A stretch of DNA of 34,445 nucleotides from Azomonas agilis (GTDB lineage Bacteria > Pseudomonadota > Gammaproteobacteria > Pseudomonadales > Pseudomonadaceae). A program made the position numbers and the translations under genes. Shown in pieces: positions 15,333 through 24,447 of this stretch. The notes beneath the pieces are model-generated. The model did not search any database. It was not told the DNA's origin and worked only from the letters and a program-made list of their open reading frames with translations. Position 1 is the stretch's first letter; each line of letters begins with the position of its first letter. The DNA is taken from assembly GCF_007830255.1 (NCBI RefSeq), contig NZ_VLKG01000018.1, positions 1-34,445 on the forward strand, read 5' to 3'.

Positions 15333-15955
15333 CGATTTTAGTCAGAAAAATTGCCAAATCAAAATGGCCTGCAGAAGAGTGCTTACAGAACAAGTCTGAC
15401 GATGAAATTATTCCAACCCTTAGAGCAGATGCAGTAACATCTTGCTTAAGGACATCTGGTGACACATTATCTTTATGGGCTATAAACGATATAAATGATG
15501 TTGAGAAAGCAATATTATCTTTAATTACCAGCCCGAAACATGAAAGATTAAATACCATACATATTGCCCTTATACACCTAGACAAGATAACTGAACAGGA
15601 GCTTGAACTAAAAGAGACAATTGGAGACACTGTCATTAGTAGCTATTCAGAGACCCATAGGGATTTAGTTGAGCTTGATTATAGAAAAATAGGTTTTTTT
15701 TGCAAAATCATACTATCATCAATTAGAGATGGTAATATTAAAAAAGTTAGCGATAGGCAACAAGCTGAGTTAATTAAAAGAGCAGCATCTAGTAAAATAG
15801 TGGATCAGAAAACACTAAATCCGAAATTGCAATATAGCTTATGGAATATTGCATACGATATAAATGGAAATGAAATGGTTAAAAATGAAGACGGCACATT
15901 TTCACTAGTAAAAGTTCCCGCTACCCCCTTAGGTACATCTGTTACTAATGCCTAA
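15329..15955 (+). CDS. Unknown protein C of the three-gene cassette
   Basis: A 208-residue protein beginning MTILVRKIAKSKWPAEECLQ. An alpha/beta N-terminal half contains ADAVTSCLRTSGDTLSLWAI and HIALIHLDKI. The C-terminal part is helical and ends in a loose tail rich in Thr, Pro and Val. The ATGA overlap with gene B shows translational coupling. There is no nuclease, NTPase or membrane motif that I can identify. A hairpin overlaps its stop codon. Together with A and B it forms a self-contained cassette bounded by a decayed repressor gene on one side and a toxin-antitoxin pair on the other, as expected for a swapped-in exclusion or defence locus. That role is inferred from context only. Confidence 0.8.
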   Translation: MTILVRKIAKSKWPAEECLQNKSDDEIIPTLRADAVTSCLRTSGDTLSLWAINDINDVEKAILSLITSPKHERLNTIHIALIHLDKITEQELELKETIGDTVISSYSETHRDLVELDYRKIGFFCKIILSSIRDGNIKKVSDRQQAELIKRAASSKIVDQKTLNPKLQYSLWNIAYDINGNEMVKNEDGTFSLVKVPATPLGTSVTNA

Positions 15956-15976
15956 CTATCTAATTAAAATAGTTAG
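15952..15976 (+). terminator. Hairpin at the end of the three-gene cassette
   Basis: CTAACTAT-N9-ATAGTTAG is a perfect 8-bp stem that includes the stop codon of gene C. There is no T tract after it, so termination may be weak, or it may protect the mRNA 3' end. Confidence 0.4.
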
Positions 15977-16023
15977 AACTTCAACGGAATTGCTCCTCAA
16001 AAAAGCCTCTTTTTCCATAAAGT

Positions 16024-16049
16024 ACCTGCACTGTTTTCAAAGTGCAGGT
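16024..16049. terminator. Perfect 9-bp hairpin between convergent units
   Basis: ACCTGCACT-N8-AGTGCAGGT lies between the plus-strand cassette and the minus-strand PIN toxin gene. It could act in both directions, although neither side has a long T tract. A nearby AAAAAAGCCTCTTTTT segment (about 16000-16014) adds AT-rich sequence. Confidence 0.45.
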
Positions 16050-16069
16050 CTATGCGATTCAGCTCCAAT

Positions 16070-16450
16070 TCAAACCAACACCGCCAACTCCTCCGTATAA
16101 GCCGCCACCTTAGCATCTGCGGTAATTAGCCTCATGGGCTCAGCCTTGGCCACTGCCACTAACAGTCGATCAAAAGGGTCTTTGTGTAAGGGCTCAAGGC
16201 CCAATAAGGCTAGGGTGTGTTCGGCGGTCACGGGTAACTCTTGGATGCCAAGGTTTTGGCATTCCTCAATCACCTGCTCTAGCTGAAGATCCAACTTTCC
16301 TAAGTTTTGCTTGATGGCCATCTCCCAAAAGGAGGCTGTACTGACATAAATTTCATCGGCCTTATCCAGCAGCTTGCGGGCTTTAGGGGTTAGCTTAGGG
16401 TCGTCGATCAGTATCCAGATCAGGATATGGGTGTCGATTAACAGCCTCAT
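16070..16450 (-). CDS. PIN-domain toxin (VapC-like ribonuclease)
   Basis: A 126-residue PIN-domain protein. The acidic metal-binding residues are visible: D6 in LLIDTHILIW, E43 in SFWEMAIK, D94 in HKDPFDRLL, and D112 in ITADAKV. These define a Mg-dependent ribonuclease that typically cuts tRNA or rRNA to arrest growth. Its start overlaps the antitoxin stop by 4 bases (ATGA), giving coupled translation after the antitoxin. It sits at the end of the tail gene block, next to the AT-rich cassette. The order and partner (Phd/YefM type) are common for PIN toxins of this subgroup. I am confident of the family but not of the RNA target. Confidence 0.9.
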   Translation of the reverse strand: MRLLIDTHILIWILIDDPKLTPKARKLLDKADEIYVSTASFWEMAIKQNLGKLDLQLEQVIEECQNLGIQELPVTAEHTLALLGLEPLHKDPFDRLLVAVAKAEPMRLITADAKVAAYTEELAVLV

Positions 16451-16686
16451 GCTGGTTTACCTTCAAAACCGGCTAGGGCTTCGCTAGGCAACTCCGCATC
16501 AAAGTCATCCGCTACGCGAATTTGACCTTTGAGAGTGCCATAGCGCAGCTTGGTAGGCTTGCCTGCTGCAATAAGGCGAGCCATAGGGCGACCGTGCTTG
16601 GCGATGACGATTTCCTGCCCATCGCAAGCGGCATCCACCAAGCGGGACAGGTTATTTTTGGCATCGGCCAGTGGGATAGGCTCCAT
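16447..16686 (-). CDS. Phd/YefM-family antitoxin for the PIN toxin
   Basis: A 79-residue protein with the Phd/YefM N-terminal DNA-binding fold: IPLADAKNNLSRLVDAACDG, then EIVIAKHGRPMARLIAAG. The C-terminal tail (DDFDAELPSEALAGF) is the segment that would wrap and inhibit the PIN toxin. It precedes the toxin with a 4-base overlap. The ATG at 16684-16686 lies 13 bases from a perfect palindrome that probably serves as its own operator. Confidence 0.9.
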   Translation of the reverse strand: MEPIPLADAKNNLSRLVDAACDGQEIVIAKHGRPMARLIAAGKPTKLRYGTLKGQIRVADDFDAELPSEALAGFEGKPA

Positions 16687-16699
16687 TGTATTGCCCTAC

Positions 16700-16719
16700 T
16701 TTGGCTAGATTTAGCCAAA
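16700..16719. promoter_or_regulatory. Palindromic operator of the Phd/PIN module
   Basis: TTTGGCTAGATTTAGCCAAA is a perfect 8-bp inverted repeat with a 4-base spacer just upstream of the antitoxin gene, as expected for autoregulation by a Phd-type antitoxin. Confidence 0.65.
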
Positions 16720-16789
16720 TATCATAGGAGGCTGACATAGGAGCCGCAAGTTATCTCATCAGCCAACTTAAACCGCCACGTATCACCCC

Positions 16790-18610
16790 CTACGCCGTAG
16801 TCTTAGGCGCAACGTCCGAAGACACATCTCCGCCATAGCTGTAGCTCACCGAGTTACTGGAACCCGCCGATACCGAAGCCGAGGCGTTGATCATACCGTA
16901 GGCCGAAGCCGTCAACTGTGCATAGACCTGAGCCCCCACTTTGGCCGCATCGAGGCGCGCTGCATTGGTGGCGTTGATGGCATCGCTGTTAAAGCGGGCG
17001 GTTTGTAAGACCATATACTGCGAGGACTCGTAGTCTTTGATCTGGGTTTCCCAGAGCTTGGTGTACATAGCCGCTTGCGCGCTAACTGCGGCAGTACCGG
17101 CTTGATAGCTTTCCAGCAGGCTGGTGGATTGCCGACCCAAAGCTTCCAGCCGGGTGCTTTCAGCCTGTAACTTGACCTTATAGCCTTCCCATTCTGCGGT
17201 TTTAGCCTGTACTAAGGCGTTGTACCGACCGAGTTCCAGTCGTGCCTGTTCAGCTTGGGCACTGACGCGAGCATTAAAAGCATCTGCCTTGGTTTTGTAG
17301 ATATCTACCCGTGTGGCCTGTGCCTGTACGCCCGCTTTGTAGGCTTCTACCTTGGCAGTTTCGGCATTGATCTGGGCTACATAGGCGCGGATTTTTTCTC
17401 CAGCCGCCCCGATCTTGGCTTGCTCCAGTTGTACGAGAGTTTGAGCGCCGCCTACTTGGGCACGGTAAATCTCTACTTGAGACAAACCCGCCTCAATACG
17501 AGCCTTGTACTGGGCAATTTGGTTAGCATTGATCTGGGTTTTGGTCTCTTCGGCTTGAAGTTCAGCTTTATAGACTTCCAGTTTAGCTAACTCGCCCTCG
17601 ATCAGGGTTTTGTAGGCCGCTTCATAGGCCTGATAGCCACTGAGCAAGGCGTTATAGCCCGTTACTGCTGCCTGATGGATGGATAAAGCGTTATCCGCCA
17701 CCGTTTTAGCGTGCTCAAAGGTGAGCTGCTCCAGTTTATAGGAGTAGTCGATCAGTTGGCTTTCTAGGGCCATGCCCTGCTCCAAGGTGTGCTTTAAGCT
17801 TTCCTCTTGCTGGATGGCCACCTCCCGCGATAACTCACCTAGGCGCTCGTAGTAGTTACGCTGGGCATCACGTATTTGTACGGCCACCACCCCTGAAGGC
17901 AGGCTAAAGCCTAGAGCTTCGGAGGTACGCAAAATCTCGGCTTCATTGGCCAGTGCGGTGCGGGTTTCTCGGCTACGGGCGCGATCCCAAAGGGCTTGCT
18001 CTACCGTAGCAAAACCACCGCCCCTTAAACGCTCTGCCAGTACCCCTTTTAAAGCCGTCAAAACCTCAGAACTATACTGTGGGCCTGCGCTGTAGCTGTA
18101 GGGTGTGGGAGCTACGAGGGACAATTCAGGCATGTCCTCTAAACGCTCCAGCCAATCCTCATGCAGATTAAGCCCAGAAAAGCTGACTGTATTGATAGCC
18201 AGCAGTTCAGGAACGCCCGGTGTGGTGATAGTCGGAGCATTGGGGATAGCGATACTGGCTACATCCGGTACGCTGGGTACGGTGCCGTAGCTCAGCAAAG
18301 GTGCTGCCGGAAAGGTGATCTCTGGCTCTGCTTCATCAAAGCTGTCCACGTTGATGCTGGGTGCTGCCAAGCTCAACGCCGTAGGTTGTCCCGATGGGGC
18401 GCTAAAGGCAATGGTCGGCATCTCGGGGCGATCCGGCATCGCTTCCAGTGTTGGGGGCGCGATGGAGTTCCAGCTCACACTCAAAGTCGGGGCCGTGTAA
18501 ATGCTGGCCTGAAGCTGAGCGGTAAAGTCATTCACCTTAGCCTGTGCCGAGCTGGCGTAGGTCTGAGCCTGACTAAAAGCGCTATCAACCTGATCAGCAG
18601 GAGTAGCCAT
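16790..18610 (-). CDS. Long coiled-coil virion protein (tail-associated)
   Basis: A 606-residue protein with a Pro-rich N-terminal third (many xPxIxxP strands such as APPTLEAMPDRPEMPTIAF). A long central region follows, nearly free of Pro and Gly and rich in Ala, Gln, Lys and Tyr; its repeated pattern (KIRAYVAQINAETAKVEAYK and similar) indicates an extended coiled coil. The Ser/Tyr-rich C-terminus includes SASVSAGSSNSVSYSYGG. No enzymatic motif is present. GGAGGG lies 7 bases before the ATG, and the gene follows the 145-residue gene by 2 bases. It is the last gene of the tail operon. A fibrous tail or tape-like component is likely, but I do not recognise a named family. Confidence 0.8.
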   Translation of the reverse strand: MATPADQVDSAFSQAQTYASSAQAKVNDFTAQLQASIYTAPTLSVSWNSIAPPTLEAMPDRPEMPTIAFSAPSGQPTALSLAAPSINVDSFDEAEPEITFPAAPLLSYGTVPSVPDVASIAIPNAPTITTPGVPELLAINTVSFSGLNLHEDWLERLEDMPELSLVAPTPYSYSAGPQYSSEVLTALKGVLAERLRGGGFATVEQALWDRARSRETRTALANEAEILRTSEALGFSLPSGVVAVQIRDAQRNYYERLGELSREVAIQQEESLKHTLEQGMALESQLIDYSYKLEQLTFEHAKTVADNALSIHQAAVTGYNALLSGYQAYEAAYKTLIEGELAKLEVYKAELQAEETKTQINANQIAQYKARIEAGLSQVEIYRAQVGGAQTLVQLEQAKIGAAGEKIRAYVAQINAETAKVEAYKAGVQAQATRVDIYKTKADAFNARVSAQAEQARLELGRYNALVQAKTAEWEGYKVKLQAESTRLEALGRQSTSLLESYQAGTAAVSAQAAMYTKLWETQIKDYESSQYMVLQTARFNSDAINATNAARLDAAKVGAQVYAQLTASAYGMINASASVSAGSSNSVSYSYGGDVSSDVAPKTTA

Positions 18611-18612
18611 AC

Positions 18613-19050
18613 CTATACCCTCCGTTTAGGCGATTCTTTAAGGTCGATATCCCAGCGACTGAGCACGAAGTCGTCCCCATCTGGATTGCTGTAGCCAAAA
18701 GCCAGTGCATGGCTGTAAATCCCACGTCCCGGCTGTGCCCGTGACTCCCCGCTAGGCCGCATGGGAAACAGATAGTCATACTGCTGATCAGGCGTAGCCA
18801 CACTGAGTTGACCTAAACCTTCATGCTCCAAGGTGAAATACACCATGGGGACACTTTTACGCACGGATGACTCCCACTGGCTTAGGCCGGTCATGATTTG
18901 GCTGATAATGGGCTGCTGATCGTCCAGCCCCCCACCTAGCTGATACAAGCCCGAGTCATTGGCCGCGTATTCGGGAGTGATGGACTCAAACTCAAAGGAG
19001 CCATACTCAGTCACGGCCCCAGTCAAGGTGTTGAGTACAATGACGCTCAT
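18613..19050 (-). CDS. Small tail-operon protein of unknown function
   Basis: A 145-residue protein rich in beta strands (VIVLNTLTGAVTEYGSFEFE, then VPMVYFTLEHEGLGQLSVAT) with a C-terminal DGDDFVLSRWDIDLKESPKR. There is no signal peptide or membrane segment. It overlaps the 867-residue gene by 4 bases (ATGA) and precedes the coiled-coil protein by 2 bases, so all three are translationally linked. It is probably a minor virion or assembly component. Confidence 0.8.
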   Translation of the reverse strand: MSVIVLNTLTGAVTEYGSFEFESITPEYAANDSGLYQLGGGLDDQQPIISQIMTGLSQWESSVRKSVPMVYFTLEHEGLGQLSVATPDQQYDYLFPMRPSGESRAQPGRGIYSHALAFGYSNPDGDDFVLSRWDIDLKESPKRRV

Positions 19051-21650
19051 GAGGGTTCCGCTCTTAGGTAGGTGGGCAAATTTGTAAAACGACCCGCCTG
19101 GTCATCACGCACTCCGCCCAAAAATAGCAAAGTAGAGCAGGTTTTTCCTGCACCCGGACAGGGGTTTAAATTCAACGCAGGATCATTGAGATCCACTAAG
19201 ACTGCACCCGTATCAGGGTCGACCAGTTGAGCGCGATACTCCAGCAAACTAGCATCCATCGGGGTTTGGTTTTTTACATCGAACGCTGCCCCACGTTCAG
19301 GCCACTCAATGACACTACGGTAATACAGCCGCTGATCAAAGCTTGAGGTTGAACCTAAATCTCTAAGAATTAGGGGGCGATTATCAGGGGGTGGGCAGGG
19401 TTGAAGCTTAATTGAGTAGTAATGTGTTTCATTCCCATCAGGGTCTACCTCGGATTCTATTTCTTGATCGAGTGCAGGCCATACCGGAATTATATAAGTT
19501 GAAAACCCCAAATAAGCTCTTTTCAGTATGGGCCATCTCTCATTCGCATCGATCTCAGGCGAGATTTGTGACCCATAGTTCGCGCGCACTGCTGTGTGTT
19601 CACGCTCAGATGTTTCTCCAGTAATCGAGAGATAAATCACATATTGGAGTTTATCAGTCTCATTGATTGCTACAGGGCGTATGTAGATAAAGGGGCTATG
19701 GGTGATAGACCCCTCTTGAGTAGGATTATGAGGTCTATCTTCAAAATGAAATAAATCCGTTACATCAGACGCAGAATGCGACCCCGTACTTTGCATATAG
19801 GATCCATCGACGTAACTAGCCGCACACTCTATAGCCCTAACGCGCAGATCCCCTGACACCTCCAGTCGATCTATCTCTTGAGTTGAGATCCCGGGCCAAG
19901 AAATTGACCAGTTCGATTGAAGATCACCCGATTTGTCGGCCTCATAGCGAGGAGAAAAGTATGCAATATTATCAGGCGGATACCATCTCTCTTGGTAATG
20001 AGTTGTATCAGAGCCAGACATTTCTATAGCTGCACCGGCGGAAAATGATTTAACAATACCCAACACACTGTGCTTCAAATGATACGTTCCAGTAAAACTC
20101 AAACTCCCAGAAACAAAGGATGACATGTCCACACTGTGGGGCAGTATCATCACCCGATCCCCAAAGCGCTCGACATTTCCGATATCAAAGACACGATACT
20201 CCACCCAGCGCGATGATCGTGCATCCACCCAGCGCACGTCCTGCTCCTGATACAGGTACTCAAGCTGCTCCCCTCGATAATCAGCAGCGAGTACCGAGTA
20301 AATGACACACGAAGCATCAATCTGTATCTGTTTGGATTCGGTTTTGATGTGATCCTCACAGAGAAGAGGTACTGAGAAAAGCCCCTCTACAACTGTCGAG
20401 CTGGTAACTATGCGCTCTGATTGTGAGGTATAGGTACCAGCTGAATACTCAACTACCCCTGCCTCAAGTACCCAAGGTACAGTGACAGGCGCATACTCCC
20501 CAGTATCTAAATTCAGCTCATATAAATACTGACCATCCGGGGCATACTGTCCAGAGTCTTGCACCGTAAACAATAAAACTGCTCGTGTACCTGAGGCATT
20601 GCAGTGGGCCGCATGGCTTAAAACCAGTTGAGTGGTTGAAGTTCCCACATTACTTTCTGGAGGAGAGCGCGTAGCTATCAAGCTCAACGCGACAAGAGGA
20701 TGGGTTAACGCATTTTGGATAACATATAAATCTACAGTTCCCTCAAATACTGCAATTTGCCCCGCACTACTGCTACCAGACGTACTGATCGTGACTGCTA
20801 CTACCCGTAATAGACTCTGATCATCTTCAGTACGGTGCAAACAAACTCCCACTACTGAGTAACCCACGCCAAGCTCAGCCAGTATTAGGCCATTACACCA
20901 TACCCGTCGCCGATCATAACTGGCAGCAGCAACGCGGTTCGGGTATTGACCTACTACTAATGGCCCCAAAGTACGATAGGCATCCAAAAAGGGTTGGCTA
21001 AAAACTACGGCATCTACTGGTGGAGCCTCATCTGCCTCCTCTGCGGGATAAGCTGCGTTGGAGTAACGCCCTGCAAAGCCTCCCCAAAAACTCAACACCA
21101 AGCCAAAATGAGGGGACTCAGGCCTTGGGTCATACCAATCCAAAAGACCGGGCAGTAACTGATTAAGGTCTTGCTTAGCTCCTGAAGATCGACTTACACC
21201 GCGTGCGTGATGGGTAAAAGTTAATTCTGAGCTATCGGTTAGCGGTGGATTACTCCACAGCGATACCACATCACTACTTGATGTCAGTACCCAAGGGGCT
21301 GATCCTTGCGAAGTCATGCCCAGCGGAGCGCTTAAGGATACAAATAGCGCCAAAGGCCGAATATCATAACGAGGGCCACCATCAAGACTCTGTGTCCATA
21401 CGGCGATCCGATCTACACCGCGCTGAGACTCCATGCGTACCCGACATCCATCCGCTAGACGGGTTTCCCTAACCTGATAGGGTATGATGCTTAAGCTCAC
21501 ACCTTGGCAGAATCGGGCATAGAGTTGAGCTATAGCGCCCTGCTGGCTTTTAGATAACGCAGGGCCATGCACGGTGAGGCGTGGAGGAACTCGACCCGCA
21601 ACAGGTTCCCCTTCAAAGGTTAAAAACCCAGTATTGATTACGCCGCTCAT
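19047..21650 (-). CDS. Large beta-rich tail protein of unknown fold
   Basis: An 867-residue protein dominated by beta-strand patterns. It opens MSGVINTGFLTFEGEPVAGR and continues with many short Gly/Ser/Thr loops and Trp-rich sequence, such as DNIAYFSPRY. A Cys-containing C-terminus reads NLNPCPGAGKTCSTLLFLGG. The AGKT segment superficially resembles a P-loop but sits in a strand-loop context with no partner motif, so I do not call an ATPase. It overlaps both neighbours by 4 bases. The size and place, between the hub-like 389-residue protein and small tail proteins, suggest a tail hub, spike or fibre subunit. I do not recognise a named family. Confidence 0.8.
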   Translation of the reverse strand: MSGVINTGFLTFEGEPVAGRVPPRLTVHGPALSKSQQGAIAQLYARFCQGVSLSIIPYQVRETRLADGCRVRMESQRGVDRIAVWTQSLDGGPRYDIRPLALFVSLSAPLGMTSQGSAPWVLTSSSDVVSLWSNPPLTDSSELTFTHHARGVSRSSGAKQDLNQLLPGLLDWYDPRPESPHFGLVLSFWGGFAGRYSNAAYPAEEADEAPPVDAVVFSQPFLDAYRTLGPLVVGQYPNRVAAASYDRRRVWCNGLILAELGVGYSVVGVCLHRTEDDQSLLRVVAVTISTSGSSSAGQIAVFEGTVDLYVIQNALTHPLVALSLIATRSPPESNVGTSTTQLVLSHAAHCNASGTRAVLLFTVQDSGQYAPDGQYLYELNLDTGEYAPVTVPWVLEAGVVEYSAGTYTSQSERIVTSSTVVEGLFSVPLLCEDHIKTESKQIQIDASCVIYSVLAADYRGEQLEYLYQEQDVRWVDARSSRWVEYRVFDIGNVERFGDRVMILPHSVDMSSFVSGSLSFTGTYHLKHSVLGIVKSFSAGAAIEMSGSDTTHYQERWYPPDNIAYFSPRYEADKSGDLQSNWSISWPGISTQEIDRLEVSGDLRVRAIECAASYVDGSYMQSTGSHSASDVTDLFHFEDRPHNPTQEGSITHSPFIYIRPVAINETDKLQYVIYLSITGETSEREHTAVRANYGSQISPEIDANERWPILKRAYLGFSTYIIPVWPALDQEIESEVDPDGNETHYYSIKLQPCPPPDNRPLILRDLGSTSSFDQRLYYRSVIEWPERGAAFDVKNQTPMDASLLEYRAQLVDPDTGAVLVDLNDPALNLNPCPGAGKTCSTLLFLGGVRDDQAGRFTNLPTYLRAEPS

Positions 21651-22816
21651 TGCGGAATAGCCAGATATTGAGGGATGCCGTTCTGGAGCCTAAAGGTAGC
21701 AGCCACCCGTTCTGCTTGTACCTGATACCAACCTTGGGTTAAAGGCACTACCGATCCATCGCCAAAGCAGGCCAACAGATCCTGCCCAGCGATACAGATC
21801 ATCGCCACACCCTGCCCAACCCCACTGCTCACACCAATCCACTCACCGGGCACCGTGACGCCTGAACCCGAAATTACCTGTCCGTGAAATACTGGACGAC
21901 AAGTAAGATGGTCAAAGTCTGTACCGGATAAAAACAACAATTGCTGCGCGGTACCCACATAGATACCGCCTTCCAGCGGATGCAACAGCTGAATCGGTGC
22001 ATCAAAGTGCTTAAAGTCTCGCCGTGTCTCAAAGGCCTCAACCTGATAGGGCTTGGAGGCATACAGCAGTTGATCAGAAGCGATCAAAGCCCGAGTACGC
22101 CAAAAAGCGCACAGATGACCTGAGGGCACAGGCTCATGATCAGACTTTAGCGGCAAAACCAAGAGCTCATTCTTACCAATAAAACTTACCGCCGCGCCTG
22201 AAGTGGATGCAGCTAAATACACTACACCTCCATGCTGGCTGCTGAGGTATAGGTTAATGGCATAGCCTTCTTGTGTGGGAAGGCCAGTAATCACCAATCC
22301 GCCCTCCGGCAACTCCACAGGATCGGAGTACAAAGGCCCGCCTTCTAACCCATCGCTCAGGCGGACATAGGTCAGCGCATAGCGGTAGGTTCCCGGCAAT
22401 AAATCACCGGTCACTGAGGTAACTAAGCCTAAGGCCGTTGGAATAGGTACCCCCCAAGGCGTAACCTGAATACCGTCTGTAATACCTGAGTGGGTAGCTT
22501 TTACAAAGGCTGTACGGCCATCGGGCAGACTGCAATAGCTTAACGGCTCGTCGCCCAAACCAGCCTGTAGTAGGCGGCGGGCTCCCGTCGGCTCAATTAC
22601 TGTTAAATCCCCTTCCACCGTGGCTAACAGATATCCCGCAGCCGCCCAAAGGTTGCGGTGGCTACGGGCGTGTAACAGGCTATACCCTTGCCGCCGCTGT
22701 ACCTCACCCGATAACCCAATATCCACATTTAAAGCTTGGCTGAGTTGGTTTTTAGGTAAGCGTGATGAAGGTAATACGTTATTTAAGCCGCCGTTAAATT
22801 CGGATAGGGTTAGCAT
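21647..22816 (-). CDS. Tail accessory/stabilisation-like protein
   Basis: A 389-residue protein starting MLTLSEFNGGLNNVLPSSRL, with QALNVDIGLSGEVQRRQGYS near the N-terminus. The pattern of a short lead, asparagine-rich naming of elements, then RxGY, recalls podovirus tail accessory or head-completion proteins that seal the portal (P22 gp10 type). This is a loose resemblance. The body is a series of beta repeats (GTYRYALTYVRLSDGLEGGP, then INLYLSSQHGGVVYLA) suggesting a beta-propeller. I chose the ATG at 22814-22816, which has GAGG 6 bases upstream. A longer frame to 22894 would overlap the previous gene by 64 bases. It overlaps the next gene by 4 bases. Confidence 0.8.
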   Translation of the reverse strand: MLTLSEFNGGLNNVLPSSRLPKNQLSQALNVDIGLSGEVQRRQGYSLLHARSHRNLWAAAGYLLATVEGDLTVIEPTGARRLLQAGLGDEPLSYCSLPDGRTAFVKATHSGITDGIQVTPWGVPIPTALGLVTSVTGDLLPGTYRYALTYVRLSDGLEGGPLYSDPVELPEGGLVITGLPTQEGYAINLYLSSQHGGVVYLAASTSGAAVSFIGKNELLVLPLKSDHEPVPSGHLCAFWRTRALIASDQLLYASKPYQVEAFETRRDFKHFDAPIQLLHPLEGGIYVGTAQQLLFLSGTDFDHLTCRPVFHGQVISGSGVTVPGEWIGVSSGVGQGVAMICIAGQDLLACFGDGSVVPLTQGWYQVQAERVAATFRLQNGIPQYLAIPQ

Positions 22817-22830
22817 GGATACCTCAACAC

Positions 22831-24447
22831 TCAAACGGCAGCCACGGCAAAGTAATGCCGTGCGATGATCGTTGACTCTGTAGCTCCATCCCACAGGCCT
22901 ACATCAATGTCGCTAAAAGGCATGTACTGGCGCGTATTTGTAAGGAACTTGTAGCGATACAGTCCCACACCGCTCTGTACATGGATAACGGTTCCATCTC
23001 CTGCAACACAGGTTTTATTGTCCGATGCAAAACGATCGCTATCCCCTGAAGGAATTGGGGCTCCGGTTACATCCTCAAGACTTAAGAAATGGGCGGTCTG
23101 CGTTTGGGTGTCGAACACCAATAAAACGCCTACTTGGCTAGGCGTTACTGTCGAGCAGTAAATAAAGCGTCCATTCTTGGAATACTGGATGTTTTGAGTA
23201 GCGCTGCTATCGAAGCTTATCTGCCCCGATAAATCCGCGCTCTGGAACAGAACGGTTTTGGTGCTCACCTCGTACAGCACCAGAAATACCTCCATAACCG
23301 TATTCATCTCATCGTTCAAATAGAACATCGAGACCAACAAGGCCATCTGACTACCATCTGGTGAGTAGGCCACGGAGCAAAACATAGGGGATGGGGGTGA
23401 GCTGCTACCGGTACTAGGTACAAAGTGTTCAATAGCAGGGTATTGGGTGGGCAGCAATGTACCGGTTGCCTCATCGTAGGTGAGAAGCCCCGCAACAGGG
23501 TTTGGCATCCCGCCACCGACACCAATATAGGTTAGCGTCACCTCGGCACCATTACCGGCAACAGATTGCGGCGTTCCCTCTGCTGTAAAAAGATCTACGC
23601 GCACAGCCTGATTCAACAAAACCTTACAAACGATCTGCGCAGCATCAATTACATACAGGCTATTACCAAAAATAACCGGAGGTCTTGAGTTTTCACCCCA
23701 AACAAATCCCCCCCGTGTTAAGGCAATATCTGTTGTTACACACCCCTCCCTAAATTCGTTTCCAAAGCGGGCTGTATCAATCACTGTCAGCGGTAGATCA
23801 TTACCCGTATGCGTAACTACAAACCGGCCACTCGCAGTTATGCCGCAGTAATCCTCTGCATAACCAGAGCTCCCGGAAATCTTGCACAGCAAAGGAGTCA
23901 AACGGTTCAGTTGTAAGTCAAAGATCGCGCTGTAGGTGTAGGGGTTAAAATACCAGGCCAATGCAATCACTGACTCATTCCAATACTTTCCCCCAAACGT
24001 CGCAATCCTCCCTACCCAAACCTCGTTTCCAGCATAGCGCAGTAAAATCTCACTGACCTCTCCAGCACCCGTGTCCACATCAGTCTCGCCACTACGTTCT
24101 AATGAGACGGAGGTAGGCAGAATAACCAGCTTGCCCCCTAAGCCACCCTGAACGACCGTCAGCACAAATTGATCCCCAATTTCAGCCGACTCTGGGAGCG
24201 TTACAGTCATATCTTGAGTCAAGGTAAAATGCCAATGGCTACCAGACTGAAGATCCAGACTGACCTCAGACAGTCCCGTCATCACCACCGGAACAATGGC
24301 TTTAGCCTGTTTTACCCAATCCGATACCGCACTGGTTCCCTTGGATAAATACTGATCCCCCGTAGCGGTGTTGGTGTAGTGGGCTCCTACGCTAGGAGGA
24401 ATGCTGCTTGGCGCTTCAACGCCATGCAATTGATGGGAAATAGTCAC
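22831..24447 (-). CDS. Tail fibre-like protein with C-terminal beta-propeller
   Basis: A 538-residue protein whose N-terminal 60 residues (PPSVGAHYTNTATGDQYLSK, then GTSAVSDWVK) are typical of phage fibre attachment regions. The next stretch (GSHWHFTLTQDMTVTLPESA) is a short beta domain common in fibres. Residues 160-538 contain repeated blade-like units with display-type motifs (VAYSPDGSQMALLVSM, then YSKNGRFIYCSTV), consistent with a WD/YVTN-like propeller that may bind a cell-surface ligand. The start is GTG in a GTGA overlap with the preceding gene. Host binding is inferred. Confidence 0.8.
   Translation of the reverse strand: MTISHQLHGVEAPSSIPPSVGAHYTNTATGDQYLSKGTSAVSDWVKQAKAIVPVVMTGLSEVSLDLQSGSHWHFTLTQDMTVTLPESAEIGDQFVLTVVQGGLGGKLVILPTSVSLERSGETDVDTGAGEVSEILLRYAGNEVWVGRIATFGGKYWNESVIALAWYFNPYTYSAIFDLQLNRLTPLLCKISGSSGYAEDYCGITASGRFVVTHTGNDLPLTVIDTARFGNEFREGCVTTDIALTRGGFVWGENSRPPVIFGNSLYVIDAAQIVCKVLLNQAVRVDLFTAEGTPQSVAGNGAEVTLTYIGVGGGMPNPVAGLLTYDEATGTLLPTQYPAIEHFVPSTGSSSPPSPMFCSVAYSPDGSQMALLVSMFYLNDEMNTVMEVFLVLYEVSTKTVLFQSADLSGQISFDSSATQNIQYSKNGRFIYCSTVTPSQVGVLLVFDTQTQTAHFLSLEDVTGAPIPSGDSDRFASDNKTCVAGDGTVIHVQSGVGLYRYKFLTNTRQYMPFSDIDVGLWDGATESTIIARHYFAVAAV

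Noticed and set aside
19080-19160. AGKTCS near the end of the 867-residue tail protein as a P-loop
   Set aside because: It lacks the preceding GxxxxGK spacing and any Walker B partner, and sits in a beta-rich C-terminal loop.
21300-21650. A plus-strand frame and other long antisense frames within the tail genes
   Set aside because: They mirror the codon pattern of the minus-strand tail genes and lack ribosome-binding sites; typical shadows.
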